DNA of 64,000 bases. It comes from Viridothelium virens (taxonomy: Eukaryota; Ascomycota; Dothideomycetes; Trypetheliales; Trypetheliaceae). The stretch lies in the NCBI GenBank assembly GCA_010094025.1, contig ML991807.1:244324-308323 (forward strand), in the 5' to 3' direction. Numbering within the stretch: the first letter of the stretch is position 1; every line of letters begins with the position of its first letter. Below are positions 32,950 through 44,644 of the stretch, piece by piece. The translations under genes and the position numbers were made by a program. The notes under the pieces were generated by a model. That model ran no database searches and had not been told where the DNA came from. It worked only from the letters and a program-made list of their open reading frames with translations.

Positions 32950-33879
32950 GGTCCTTCACCTAATCGTGCTAACCCAATACCTCAGATACCTTACCTGTCC
33001 TGCTCCGTATAACCTGCCTCACGTCTTATTATCGCTGACGACACTACTTCCTGCCCCAGTAACAAATCAACATGAAGGGTACTTTCTATTAGTGCTTCGT
33101 TTCAGCTATGTACAATTCGCAATGCTCTGTTTCAGTCCCAATTAGACACTTGCTTGGGTGCTATGGACGACCAATTGAACTCCACGGATGACAAGAATGA
33201 ATGAGGTTGAAGAGGAAAAACAAGAATCCGAATGCACCGCAGTCATCACGCCAGCAGCCTTGTTTGACCCAAGACCGGCAAGGATTATACTACCAACACA
33301 CCAGACCGAGACAGAAGGGAGAGGACGCCACGATCAGGCAGACAAGTATGCTTCAAGAACTTGCACACTAGGGGCACCCGAGAAGAATGGGAAATTTCTT
33401 ATTCGTGGAATCATTGCATCGTGATAAACTTTCGCTACCCAGACGCCGGGAGATGCTGCGGTCAAAGAGAGATGAGCTAGGAAAAAGGCGACGACAAGTC
33501 AGTGACAGGACCGAAGGGTGGCATTGAGCATACACAAAGTGGTGGCTGCTAGCGCCTGCCTTGTTGGGGTGGTGACAGCTTGAAGACCGAATGAGTGACA
33601 TCCGGTGCTCCAGCGGCAATCTCTGGGAAATAGCACTGTCATGGGACGCTTTCGTCAATCGCTCCTTGGCTGAATTGCTGCTGTCTCCGAATTTGAGCTC
33701 GTGGTCGCGAAGAGCTTCTCGAAAAGGAATGTGAGGTCGATACTGGGAAGAGCTTGTCCAATATTCCTGATGTCGAGTAGGAAAGAAAGGTGTTGGATCA
33801 GATGAGTGAACCAGAACGATGGATCGGAAGAATCTAAAGCCAGAGATTTCTTGCCGAGAGCGACCTCGTTGCGGAAGAA

Positions 33880-36130
33880 TCACGATTTCCGCTTCCAGGG
33901 TAGCGAGGCCGAATCGCGAAAGCCTGCAATGCTATCACGAGGCATTGAAGGCAGCTGAAAGCCCTTGTTGATCTCCTTTTCGACGTAGATTGAAGCCTGC
34001 TTGTAACGCTTGTCCGTGTATTTCTCGAATACATAGGCGTGATGCTTGTGTGGGTCCTCGCAGCATTCAAGGATGACGCTGATGAGTTGGCGAAGTTGAG
34101 AGTACGTGTAACCCGAGTAGTGGACATGAGCGGGAGACTGAACATAATTAGCAGAGTAGAAATGAAGTCGGAGGGGTCAAACTTGCCCAATCCCCTTTTC
34201 TGAGCATGAGACGCGCGAGACAGTGTGCGCCAGCTGCCGTGAAGCTTGGTGTACAACCGACGAAACGCTCATCCATGATGGTGATTTCCAGGAAATATTT
34301 GGCTAAAGTTCTGGTCTCCAGATCATAATCATCAGCCTTGCTGATCCGTCGCAAGAAGCTCATGGGACCTGGCCATCCAAGTTCAAATTGAAGCATGCTA
34401 AGCATGAATCGTTCCGCTTTCAAAATTTCTTCGGTGCTATAACCATTGTCCACCATGTAGACGATCTCTTGAACGGCTGGACAGTTGATTTCTTCATATT
34501 TGGCTGCGACGAAGATTGCGGTAGCGCCAACAAGCTGCAGTTTTCCAAGAGAGACAACCTTACAGGACAAGAAGCGGTCGACGTAGTTGACGCTGAGGAA
34601 AAGCGTCTCTGGAAGAAGCTGAAACCGGTGATGAACTTGAACCAGCCAATCCATGAGGACAGATCGCATTGACCATTGTATCTCGGCTTGATTGTCCATG
34701 TAGTGTGGATTTGGACGCATTCTCTCCTCGAGTGTTCTCATGTATTGAAAAATCTCATCACCGTACTCAGCTACCATAGACGTATCCCAGGCTTCATCCT
34801 CTATATCTTCCTCGGTCCTCGAACTCTCCACAATCTCTTTGGCAGCTGCAAGTTCCCTCTCAACACGTGCCGTAACCTTGGGGTTTAAAACGACGGTGAC
34901 TCCTCCAGTAGTGTTGCCGTCGCTTCTTAATCTCAAAGAGCGTGCCGTTGTGTATCCGTCCTCGTAGTATGGCTCACCATCTTCGCCTACCCAATCTTCC
35001 AGATCCGGAACTCCTGGCAGCTGGGGATCAACCACTATCTCAGCCTGGCACGTCCGATTGAGCGCCGTTGCTTTGGATTCAAGGTCTGCGAGGTATTCAA
35101 GCTGCGCCTGTGCTTCGAGGGAAATAGTATCATATGTATTTTGTTGATCCTGGGACTCCACAGCATCAACATATAAGGGTCGCATAGCCGCCCCATTATC
35201 TTGCAGCTTCTCTTGAGCTTGTTCTTGTGGGCGTACGGAGATACCAGAGGAGACGACAGGAGCATGATCGGGGCTGGAAGATGGCTCGTTCTTGGAAGAC
35301 TCAGCCCGAATCTCGGTCTTGATCTTTTGTTGACCGGTAACTAGATCCTGGAGGAGTGGAGCAGTATGACTATTGACCGTGGCAGTGCTCTCGTTGGATA
35401 TGGAAACCTTGGATATATCGGGCACGTCTTTGAAAACTGTGGTGGTCTTTTTGTTTGCATCTTTCGGTGCATTGTCAACGGCCTGGACAAGTCGGGAATT
35501 TGACACGGAAACCGTCTGCCTGCGGACAGGTTGCTTAGTCTCTTCTATTATCGTCGCCATGCTATCCGTGCTCGACTTGGGACCCATATTAGACAGCGGA
35601 CGCTGAGCGGGACGTAGTAGCGTCGCTGGCTTATGTGTATCTTGAACTTGTATGGTAGCACTTTCCACAGCGTCATTGGTCTCTTTGCTCAACAATGCTA
35701 CATCATCCTTCGATGGTGGAGGCGGTCGGAGAGTATTGCTCACGTCTGCGAATGCAGTTCGTTTGGCAGCAGCTTTGAGGGCACCGACTTGCACCAGTGT
35801 GGAGAGTGCTGGAGAAGACTTATTGCGCTGGAGGATGGTTTTGTTCGTAATGGCTGCAGGCAAAGCCATATTCTCGTCGCGCACTTTGAAGGCTTTTAAT
35901 GGTCTCTGGGGCTGTGAGCCAATGATTAGCATTCCCATTCTGCCTGACGAAAGGTTCGAGTTTGCGAAGGGTGAGTCAAGGGGTAGAATGGTTATTGATC
36001 CACGGGATACATCGCGCTAGTGCCTCCTCTCAATTGTAGTGAATGCGCTTTGCTGTGGTGTAGGCTGTCTTGTTGAAGCCGCTGCAAACCGATGGGGAGG
36101 CCTCAGGCGCGTACTCACTTTTGCGTCCAT
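33880..36130 (-). CDS. nimE: B-type (G2/M) cyclin
   Basis: Three exons, 36130-36119, 35911-34187 and 34137-33880, give 664 aa. It is the mitotic cyclin that activates CDK1 (NimX/Cdc2). The cyclin box begins around residue 370 (EIFQYMRTLEERMRPNPHYM) with the diagnostic SMRSVLMDWLVQVHHRF, and the C-terminal cyclin fold is completed only by exon 3 (AHVHYSGYTYSQL). A destruction box RTAFADVSN lies at residues 55-63, with Phe where most have Leu; compare RHALDDVSN in fission yeast Cdc13. Exon 1 is only 12 nt (MDAK), joined over a 207-nt intron. The second intron (34186-34138, 49 nt) has a GC donor (GCAAGT), CTAAT branch and TTCAG acceptor; no GT donor nearby restores the frame. The N-terminal half is disordered, as usual. 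Confidence 0.93.
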
Positions 36131-39100
36131 TCTCAGTGATCAAAAGGCACGAGGCCTTAATGTCCAACAGTAAAGCTCAACGTGCAATCAATTGAATATC
36201 TGACGCGTCACAACGATACTCGGATTGACTCTGCTCAACGGTATGGCGGACAAGATGGATTTCCCTTGGCAGCCCCTTTTCAAGACAATGATCGGTGATC
36301 GACCCAGAGGCAATTCCCAGCGGCGAGCAGCTCAAGTCCGTCGAGCGAAGGACGGACGAAGAGGCAATAATGGGATGGCAGCTAAGCTTGCTGGGTAAAC
36401 CGATGTCCGGGAGTTTGTTGTGGCCAGAAGTGTGCCCAACTTTTTTAGTCGTGAGTGGTGTTTACCACGACAACCGGATTAGGCAGTGTCAAAACGACAA
36501 GGGTCTGCAGCAGATGCGGGCGAATCAAACGTGTCAAGTGCGGAGTTACCGTGCTACGTCTATGTCTTGCCTCTCTGGACTCTACCAAAATTGAAATGCG
36601 TAAATCAAGCATGCTTAACTATTCGGCAAGATCGATGCAGTAGCTATACTAACTCTCAAGTGCCCAGGAGTTATCGATTATTCTGCTATTTTGAGTACGG
36701 AGTACTGAGGACTTATTGGTCGGCATTTTCGTAGTAGCTTCGCCGAGCTTCCCCTGGTTACGCCGGATGCGACCCTCGTGGATTGCGTCACTCATCGTTA
36801 CGCGTCCACGTCTGCTCCGCATTACGACAATTAAACAAGAGTTGTGCATTCCTTCAACCAACGCTCTCACAAGCACAGAAATTACAATATATGATATTCA
36901 AGTCTCGAGAATTTGTGCTTACATTATTGCGACAATATTAAATGTCGTTGTGCAATATCGCACAATACTAGCGTTTGGAGGTCATTGTTATTGGGGAAAA
37001 TCGCGCGAAGCCGCGAACTCACGTGATCAAATTCCTCAAACCTCCGATATCATCTCAACCTTCAAATCTTCCAAGAAGTGATACAAAGCATCTCTGACCT
37101 ACGAAATAATGTGCTTGGCTACTCACTATGGCCGCTGAGAGATCCTTTGAGACGATTTTCGGGCCTATTCTCTCCAGCTGCATGTGGCTCCGCCGCCGCC
37201 TTTGCAACTAGCCCGCGAGACCGGTAGACTCCGAGACAGATATGCCTTTGTGCCGCTGTTGTGCTGGGCCTGAACTTGAACCCCACACGCCCGTCTCACA
37301 GACTCTTCGAGCCCTAAATTACCTTATGCAACTGGCGTCCTTATTGTTGGCGGTCCTCACTAGAGTATCAGCTGCGTTCCTTCCACCCCAATCGTGCTGC
37401 CGCAGCCTTTCTCCGCTTCGGAGCGGCGGGGCGGCTAGGATATTCTGGGTGCTACTTGGCGAAATGATCTACAACTCTTCAGGAATGAGGGTTTGAGGGC
37501 GCTCAAGTGTCTCACGTCCATTGTATCTGTCGAGTCTGCCTGCAAACTTTCAAGATTGAGTTGGCGCCTCGATAGGATCTCCACCTTTTTTGAACCGGAG
37601 AAGTAGATTGCGCTAAGATGTGAACCCTCACATGCGAGCCACACCTCCGACGTCACAATCACGGATATCTTTCAACCCTAGAGCTAAGCCGCTGCACTCG
37701 CTATCAATATTGCCACTACCGCTGCAAGCTTATGTTAAAGGTGGGCACGCTGACCCGCCAAAAGCGCATTACCAATGCAAGTCCTCCTCCACTTAACCTG
37801 TGATTAACCCTGGCAGACTAGAAAATTTATAACTCTGAACCGCAGCGCCTATCTCGCGATGCGCGCAAGTTTGCAGATGTTTGTTGAATGATCGGCTGAC
37901 AGTTGAGGCCGGGCAAACGGTCGAGTCCGTGGGTTGGTATTAGTAGCCAAAGATATGCGTCTCAAACCGGTATCTGGAGAGGGTGAACGAGAACAGGCGA
38001 TTGGGTCTTCATTTGAAGATTGTTGAAGGCCGCGCGATATTGGAGAGGCCCCTGTAAGGCATGTAGCGATCAACTTTGCTCGAGATGGATGCAATTGGCT
38101 GGATGTATGCGCTCGGGTAGCCTTCCCCCCAAAGTCGTCTTGGAACTTGGCGTGCTCTGGTCCCATGCGCTGTTTCGCTTTTCGAAATTAGCATCTGATG
38201 TGCTGGCGGGCTCGCCGGCTCAAGAAAGAGGCAGAGGCGCCTCTGAGTTGAGCCGCCGTCCAGAGAGGGCTTCTGCAATTTTTCGAGAAATAGTAGTGCC
38301 TCAGGTAGCCACCGAGTTCAGGCGCAAGGGAAGGTTCGGATGGGGATTGCGTGCCCGCCCTGGTGCTTTTGCAGCGATTGTAGTGCCGGGCCTGACCTGT
38401 TACCGCTTGGTGCATGGAATGGAGTCCCGATCTTGCTGTAGTAACGTTTTGTGAGGTTATGCACATGTGAGCTGCATCGCATTCGCGGCACAACTTATCC
38501 TATGGTCGTCAGCCAGTCCAATCCGCGGCCTCTTCACTCCTCACTCCATCCTGCATGCTGCCCCAGCCCACTGCTGCACCAGTGACAAACCTAGACAGAT
38601 GCCTCTTCTCTCTGCTCTCCTGCAATTCTCGTTTCGAGCATCTCCCAGCCATTGAATGTTCCTTCTGTCTCGCTGCCCTCGAAAGCGCTTGTCTTTGAAT
38701 GCTGTCTAGCCCTCATCGACACTCTTGCTGGCGGCTTGTTGGCCCTGCTCAAGGGGCTCTTTACGAGTCTCCTTAACTCTACAGGTATGTCTATCAAGCA
38801 TATAGCAACTTGCGACCCTACTCCATGAGTTTGCAAGACGGGTTCTGTCCCTGTTGCCAAACACTTGGCTTCGACGAGCGTGGCTTGCCCTACGCCCTCC
38901 GGCTTGACCAACGTGTGCTGCTGGCTTGCGAAACACCCTACTCAATGTGGGATCCTCATAACAATCATTGTGTTACTCGATTTCAATATGGATGCTCAAG
39001 AAGCAAGCTAACGTTCTTGTGTGGTAGACACTCGACCGTCGATCCTGTCGCATAATCTGAATCGTTGCGAAGGACTTCCATCGTACCTGTACCTACTGAC

Positions 39101-39180
39101 GACGGACATATCGTATCTCTATGGTCAAGCAGTGATTGACAGGCTTCGGTACTGTCTCAATACCTTACAGTCTTTCACCC
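36131..39180. other. Gene-poor interval of 3 kb
   Basis: A long stretch between two divergent genes (cyclin to the left, Zn2Cys6 protein to the right). Open frames are short and overlap on both strands; none has a recognisable motif or convincing introns. The last ~600 bp are C/T-rich on the plus strand, as in fungal 5' leaders, and probably belong to the promoter and leader of the Zn2Cys6 gene. A long regulatory leader or an unannotated non-coding RNA is possible. Confidence 0.45.
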
Positions 39181-41288
39181 ATGGACCTTTCCAATCTGTT
39201 GACGAGTGACTCGTCACGGTACCGACCTCAAGGGCAGGTCGGATCGCATCAATACCCAACAAGAAACACAACGGCCTCGATCGAGCGTAGTCAAGAACAA
39301 CAACAAGAGCTGAACGGATTTGCTCGGCAATTTCCAAGTATCGATTCTGGTGGACAAACTACTCCCCACAAGATGTCATCAGCAGCTGGGCTGCCGCCCA
39401 AAAATGTCAGCTTCAAGCTCATCCTTCCAGAAGCGCCGCAGCAACTGCACAGACTACCCATGCGTGTCTCAATCTTCCCTCACGATGCGACTGAATCCAT
39501 TATTACAACAGTCAAGAACTTCTACGCTCTGCTACAAGGCGTCAGCTTCGAGGACGAAAAGGGCAATACCCTCATCGCTCGCTATGAAAACTTCACCGCG
39601 GATATGACGGTTTACGTCCGCGCTGTCAACTTTCCTGCAGCTCAGTCTCCTGTCTCGGGTCAATATGTTCAGGATGCGCCTTCGCCAATCAAGCCCAGAC
39701 TTGATGCTCCCTTCGAGATGCGACCTCCACAGCTGAATACTGCAATGTCACCTACACGGTCGGCTTCTCGAGCAGCGCGTGGGCGTAGCATTTCACCTCA
39801 GTCCGCACATAGTCGGTATAGTGCATCTGCTTTGTCTACGGGCAAAGGGAGGCCACGAAAGCAACGCAATCCGGGTAGCTTCGTCGAAGGCATGAACGAT
39901 GAAGACAGTCTCGACGGTAGTAATGAATCTGTGACAAGTTCTCGCAGGGGCAAAAGCGATCAACTCGCGAGCGCTGAAATCAGTGTGAACAATATTGTCG
40001 AGGGAGGTCGGCGCCAACGAGCAAAGTTCGAGAGTTCAGTACGTTGCTCGCAATTGTCCTCCGATGCTATTCCATCCTAACTTCCCCTTTCTAGGAGCTT
40101 CCTCTATTCGTCCCACCTCAAGCACCGATGACCGGTTCGATCTCCTCGGCGTCTCCCCAACGACGTATTGGTAGTCACAACGGGGCCTCTCCATCCTTCT
40201 TCTCGAACCAGCAGACCTTTTCATATATTCAGCCTCTGCCATCACCACAAAGCCACGGACAAGGAGACAATGGTTATGCCGGCGTGGTTTCGTCGGTAAC
40301 ACCGCATCCGAGTTCCAGCAGCGTTCAACATGGACATCAGCTTCGCACCCGGGGCACAGTTCCATATCCACCAGCGCGGCAATCAGTCGGTGGCATCCTG
40401 CCAACGCCTGACCCAACAATTGGCAGTGCGATCTCTGACGAAGATGTGGCACTCCAGCTGATGCGATTGGGGGATCCATCAAATGTCTCCCACGGTCGTA
40501 CCTCAACTTCTACCGTCGACGATGCCTTGAGTGGTAAGGCTGAACTCGCATCTTCTGATGAGGAAAGTGATGGGGGTAGCGACGGCGAGCACGACCTACC
40601 ACCTAATTCATACCAATATCCTGCATCCATGGGAAACTTTTCCGACGTATCCGCATCCAGTGGCGAAGAGTATGAAGATGGCCGTGATGACTCTTTCAAA
40701 GGCAGCGACGGCATCTTACCCGAAGGAAGTTCGAATCCACACGCCCAGAAGAAGATTTCAAAGCCGAAGGCGGGTGGAGTGCATACCAAGAGCCGGATTC
40801 CCTCCATGTCCAAAAACATCAAGCCACAAAAGCAGCGACAAGCATCTGCATCTTCTCACCAGGGACGACCACGGCTCCCGTCGGTATCGGCTGCAAAAGC
40901 ACCCATCTCACCCTCATCCCTTCCACCACCTTCACGCAAGACCTCCAACGCCTCCACAACCCTTACCTTCCAGTCCCATACCCTCAACGCTGGTGAAGAG
41001 GAGGAGGATCTCAGCACAAAACCACGTTGCCAACGTTGCCGAAAGAGCAAGAAAGGATGCGATCGGCAGCGTCCGTGTCAGCGATGCAAGGATGCTGGTA
41101 TTGGCATCGAAGGCTGCGTCAGTGAAGATGAGGGCAACGGCCGCAAGGGACGTTATGGACGCCATATGGGTGTGCCTATCACCGCCAAGCGGGGTGCGAG
41201 CGAGATGGAAGCCTCGTCAACGATCATGCAAACTCCAGGCCTGATGGCAGCTCCAACTATGCCAGTCAACAAGAAGAGAAAGAAATAG
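39181..41288 (+). CDS. Protein with C-terminal Zn2Cys6 cluster (putative transcription factor)
   Basis: Two exons, 39181-40038 and 40095-41288, give 683 aa; the 56-nt intron has a CCTAAC branch. The binuclear zinc cluster sits near the C-terminus, at Cys598, 601, 608, 614, 617 and 627 (spacing C-x2-C-x6-C-x5-C-x2-C-x9-C; CQRCRKSKKGC then CQRCKDAGIGIEGC). Most fungal Zn2Cys6 factors carry it at the N-terminus. No fungal_trans middle domain is visible. Residues ~75-170 form a compact segment (FKLILPEAPQQLHRLPMRVS, then TVKNFYALLQGVSFEDEKG) that looks folded; the rest is Ser/Pro-rich with an AT-hook-like GKGRPRKQR near residue 220 and an acidic stretch around 430-480. The tail ends in a basic KKRKK. 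The mix of zinc cluster and AT-hook-like motif suggests a DNA-bound regulator; targets are unknown. Confidence 0.85.
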
Positions 41289-42523
41289 ATGGGACGTTCC
41301 CCCGCCATCCGAATGGAGTTGAGCACAGGTAGAAGTGCACTGATGGGGAGTTGGCAATGTCAACTGGAAGACCGAATGATGCTTCCTCCATGACGCAAGT
41401 GGAATTACAGATTGTACCTGGGAAGTGAAGCTTGGCGAAATGGCGTTCAATCGGACTGTTTTACTTTCTTGTGTCATTCGGATGGAGTAACCAAGGGGGG
41501 TTCCCTGCAGGGTGTTTGAAAGGCGGACCGCTGGAAGAATCTCACACACAACACGACATCATGATCAGCAATTTCCTACTACCTTTTCTATGGTTTTTCC
41601 TCTGTTATAAGTCGCACTATCTGTTGGTTCGCGGGCGGCGTCCCCTCAATGGGCATTCGTGTTGCAATTGTCTTCCTTTTCTAGCTGTAATTGCTATTGG
41701 ATACGGCGATGTGTAGGAGAGAAGCTCGTCTCTCATCTACTAGTCGTATTTCGATGCATGTGAAACAAAAGTAAAATGAAGCGAATCTTTGCGGTATGCT
41801 GCGCTTAAGAATATTTGATGAAGCTATGCTGTGTAGCTATGAGTGGACATTGTGGAAAAAGCCTTTGTTTCTATATGGATCTCGGTCGTAGTCAATTGCC
41901 AGATCTTCAATTTCACATGACTCTCCATTGATAACTTCAAACGCAATCGCTTCAAGCTAGCAAGCCCAGAACAACGCAACCATTACCCACTTTGGCATGC
42001 TAAACATGTTTGAGGATGCCCGAATGCCATTTTGTCTGTAAACTCTACGATGTTACTTACGAAATTGACAATCCACACAGACAAAGGGACGAAAAGTACC
42101 TTAGGGTGTTAGCATGCCTTCTAGTCCCTAGATGAGATGAGTACCTGACCCCATAATTCTATTTTTAGTATTGAACCCCTGGACGAGCTTCCCGCACACA
42201 ATCTAGTGGGGCACGGTGATGGAGGAATTGCAGACCAAGAAACATTGATGAAATATTCAAGACGTGAAGTGAATACGATTGAAATTGCAAGACAGTAGAG
42301 CCCTCTTCAGGCTAGTTTTGGCATTATAAGTGGCTGAATCTACCAAAGGCTCAAGGCTCAGCCTTCGCAGCCTTCACAGCCTTCATCCTCCCTATCCACA
42401 ACCACGGTCCAGGAAGAGATGACGTCTGTCTTCAACCTCGTTGCAATCTACTATTGATCCTGATTTTGCCGCAGCGCTTTAGAAGAACATCTGCATTCTT
42501 CGTCTTCAGACCAATTGTGCAGA
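41289..42523. other. Intergenic, 1.2 kb
   Basis: 3' flank of the Zn2Cys6 gene and promoter of the transglutaminase-like gene, both on the plus strand. I see no gene, repeat or RNA in it. Confidence 0.5.
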
Positions 42524-44644
42524 ATGGCAGAGGAAACGCAACCTACGTCCATTCAGGCGCGAATTGCTGCTCTAAAGCTTAATCAAGTCATCGGCCCACC
42601 AGAATCGCCTCCTCCTACTTATGAGCAATCGATCACGGCAAAGAAAGCGCGAGCACCTCCACCACCTCCACCAACGAAGAGACCTGCTGCCGATCCACGA
42701 CGAGCATCCACTAACAACCCTCCTCTACAGAGCAATGCTCCAGCAAGCTCGAACTCCATTGGCAACCAGCCTGCAATACTTCCTGCGCCTCAAATGGGAG
42801 ATTTGCGGGCTGATCCATCCATCAAATCGAAAACTCCAAGCTTGCCTTCGCGACCTGCTCGGAAATCCTCTGAGCAGACCCCAATTCTACCATCTCGAAC
42901 GAACACTGGACCATCGCCAGCTTTGCCACCTCGAACAAACACCGGTATCTCCCCAAGCCTTCCTCCCCGGACAAACATAGGCCCATCACCGAGTCTGCCT
43001 CCTCGAAGGCCGTCCGAACAAATCAATAGACGAGATTCATCCGAGTCAGTGTCGTCGACAGTATCTGGCATTTCATCTATTTCGGGCATATCCAACAGGA
43101 CCAGTAGGACCTCTGGCCCCCAGACATGCGAGGCAGCCTCGAATCGAGTCAAGGCCCCGGCATATGATCCTACCACATTGCCCTCACTACCACCAAAGAA
43201 AGAGAAGGGAGATCAGAAGCCTCCAGGGCGAACGCCATTAAAGTCTACCAAGTCCTCTCCAAATATTGTTGCAGCGGCCAAGTCGACTGCAAATGGTCTG
43301 CGTCGAGACTTGCTGCCACCGCTTCCCACCCGACAGGATTCTCGTGATGGAGTGGGCGCTCCTCAACCGGTTCCCCTTCCCAAACGATCCGCGCTTTCGT
43401 TCGGCATGAACACCGAAAGCCCACCCCCATTGCCAGCGGAGAGATCAACAAACGCGAACGCCAATGGGATCTCGAGTCCACCACCGATTCCCATATCATC
43501 CCGACCCGACCTCGCAGCACTCCAAGCCTCCAAACCCAAACCCCTCACGGGCCCCATCCCGGGCGTCTGCCTCAAATGCCGCGACTTCACCGCCGCCGAC
43601 ACGCACGCCGCCCGCTTCCCGCGCGCCTCCCTCCCCAACGTCTCTCTCTCAACCCTCGCGCACCAACTCACCGCGCCCTTTGCTTCCTCGCCCACCGACC
43701 AAGCCCGCACCATCTTCACCTGGCTCCACCACAACATCGCCTACAACGTCGACGCCTTCTTCTCCAACTCCGTCCAGCCGTCGACCCCCGCCTCGACGCT
43801 GCAGTCCGGGCTCGCCGTCTGCGAGGGCTACGCAGGCCTCTTCACTGCGCTCGCGACCCACGCGGGGCTAGAGTCGCTCGTCATCGGTGGCCATGGTAAA
43901 GGGTATGGGCACAGCCCGCTTGCGCCGGGCGCGCCGGTGCCGCCCTTCTCGTCTGGCCATGCCTGGAACGCCGTGTACCTCCCCGACAGCGGCGTCCCGG
44001 GTGGCTGGAAGCTGATTGACTGCTGCTGGGGCGCCGGCGTTGTGAGCGGCGCTGGGCAGCCGTACGAGCCGCTGTTCAACTCGGCGCAGTTTACGATGGA
44101 TAACGATGAGTTTGGCCGGTCGCATCTCCCTGCTGATCGCGGACGCCAGTATCGTGCGGATGGGAGGGAGGTCCCCTGGGAGGAGTATATCCTGGCGGAT
44201 GCGGGCGAGAACAAGGGCCCTCAGATGTTTGATGGATATCTCGAGCCGGAGGGGATACGGAGGGCGAGCTTTGAGCCGACGAGGGGGAGGATCAATGTCC
44301 AGCGGGCGCCGGAGGGGGATGTTACGCGGTTCCGGTTTGGCAAGGTGTGTGCGCATTGGACGTACGAGCGAAATGGGAAGGGTCGGCCTTATGTGTTTGT
44401 GCTGAAGGCGCCGGGGATGGGAGGGGCAATGCGCGATTTTGTGGCGTTTGAGACTAATGGACTGGATTGGTGGGCTGATGTGCCGACGAGGCAGTTGGGG
44501 AAGCCGGGGGAGAGTGCGGAGGTTTTTGCGGTGACGAGCTGGGATGGGAAGGATGGGAGAGGGGTGACAGTTGAGGAATTTCGCAGAAGACAAGGCACAG
44601 TGGGGATGGGATGGGCAGCGTTGGCGAAATATGAGCTTGTATGA
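42524..44644 (+). CDS. Transglutaminase-like protein of the Cyk3 type, with Pro-rich N-terminus
   Basis: A single exon from the ATG at 42524 encodes 706 aa. The first ~340 residues are Pro/Ser-rich and disordered. They include three consecutive ~12-residue repeats ending in PALPPR or PSLPPR (residues ~126-165), which match class II SH3 ligands (PxxPxR). The transglutaminase-like core follows, with a complete catalytic triad: Cys433 (AVCEGYAG), His479 (SGHAWNAV) and Asp499 (LIDCCWG). The region after it is a beta-rich C-terminal domain. Cyk3-type proteins act at the division site, where they help primary septum formation; most have an N-terminal SH3 domain, absent here, and in yeast Cyk3 the triad is incomplete. 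Here it looks intact, so enzyme activity is possible. The 3' half is G+C-rich, producing antisense shadows. Confidence 0.85.
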   Translation: MAEETQPTSIQARIAALKLNQVIGPPESPPPTYEQSITAKKARAPPPPPPTKRPAADPRRASTNNPPLQSNAPASSNSIGNQPAILPAPQMGDLRADPSIKSKTPSLPSRPARKSSEQTPILPSRTNTGPSPALPPRTNTGISPSLPPRTNIGPSPSLPPRRPSEQINRRDSSESVSSTVSGISSISGISNRTSRTSGPQTCEAASNRVKAPAYDPTTLPSLPPKKEKGDQKPPGRTPLKSTKSSPNIVAAAKSTANGLRRDLLPPLPTRQDSRDGVGAPQPVPLPKRSALSFGMNTESPPPLPAERSTNANANGISSPPPIPISSRPDLAALQASKPKPLTGPIPGVCLKCRDFTAADTHAARFPRASLPNVSLSTLAHQLTAPFASSPTDQARTIFTWLHHNIAYNVDAFFSNSVQPSTPASTLQSGLAVCEGYAGLFTALATHAGLESLVIGGHGKGYGHSPLAPGAPVPPFSSGHAWNAVYLPDSGVPGGWKLIDCCWGAGVVSGAGQPYEPLFNSAQFTMDNDEFGRSHLPADRGRQYRADGREVPWEEYILADAGENKGPQMFDGYLEPEGIRRASFEPTRGRINVQRAPEGDVTRFRFGKVCAHWTYERNGKGRPYVFVLKAPGMGGAMRDFVAFETNGLDWWADVPTRQLGKPGESAEVFAVTSWDGKDGRGVTVEEFRRRQGTVGMGWAALAKYELV

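Larger units (their letters stand above)
32459..33879. other. Intergenic, 1.4 kb
   Basis: The left end is the promoter of the SDR gene; the right end is the 3' flank of the cyclin gene. It holds a small minus-strand open frame (32653-32901) and a TTACC repeat, both listed separately. A frame at 33368-33883 on the minus strand continues past the cyclin stop in another frame and I regard it as a shadow. Confidence 0.45.

Noticed and set aside
33368-33883. Minus-strand frame overlapping the cyclin stop
   Set aside because: The cyclin frame ends at a TGA at 33882-33880 after a normal C-terminus; this frame is another phase without family similarity.
34138-34190. A GT donor a few bases into the cyclin intron (CAAGTTTG)
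   Set aside because: Using it shifts the frame of the following exon and destroys the C-terminal cyclin fold, whereas the GC donor keeps it.
36455-36643. Plus-strand frame with CSRCGRIKRVKCG, resembling part of a zinc cluster
   Set aside because: Only three of six Cys are present, no exon structure supports it, and the flanks are not coding-like.
43868-44593. Minus-strand 241-codon frame opposite the transglutaminase-like gene
   Set aside because: It runs across the catalytic core of a well-supported plus-strand gene and is Arg/Pro/His-rich.
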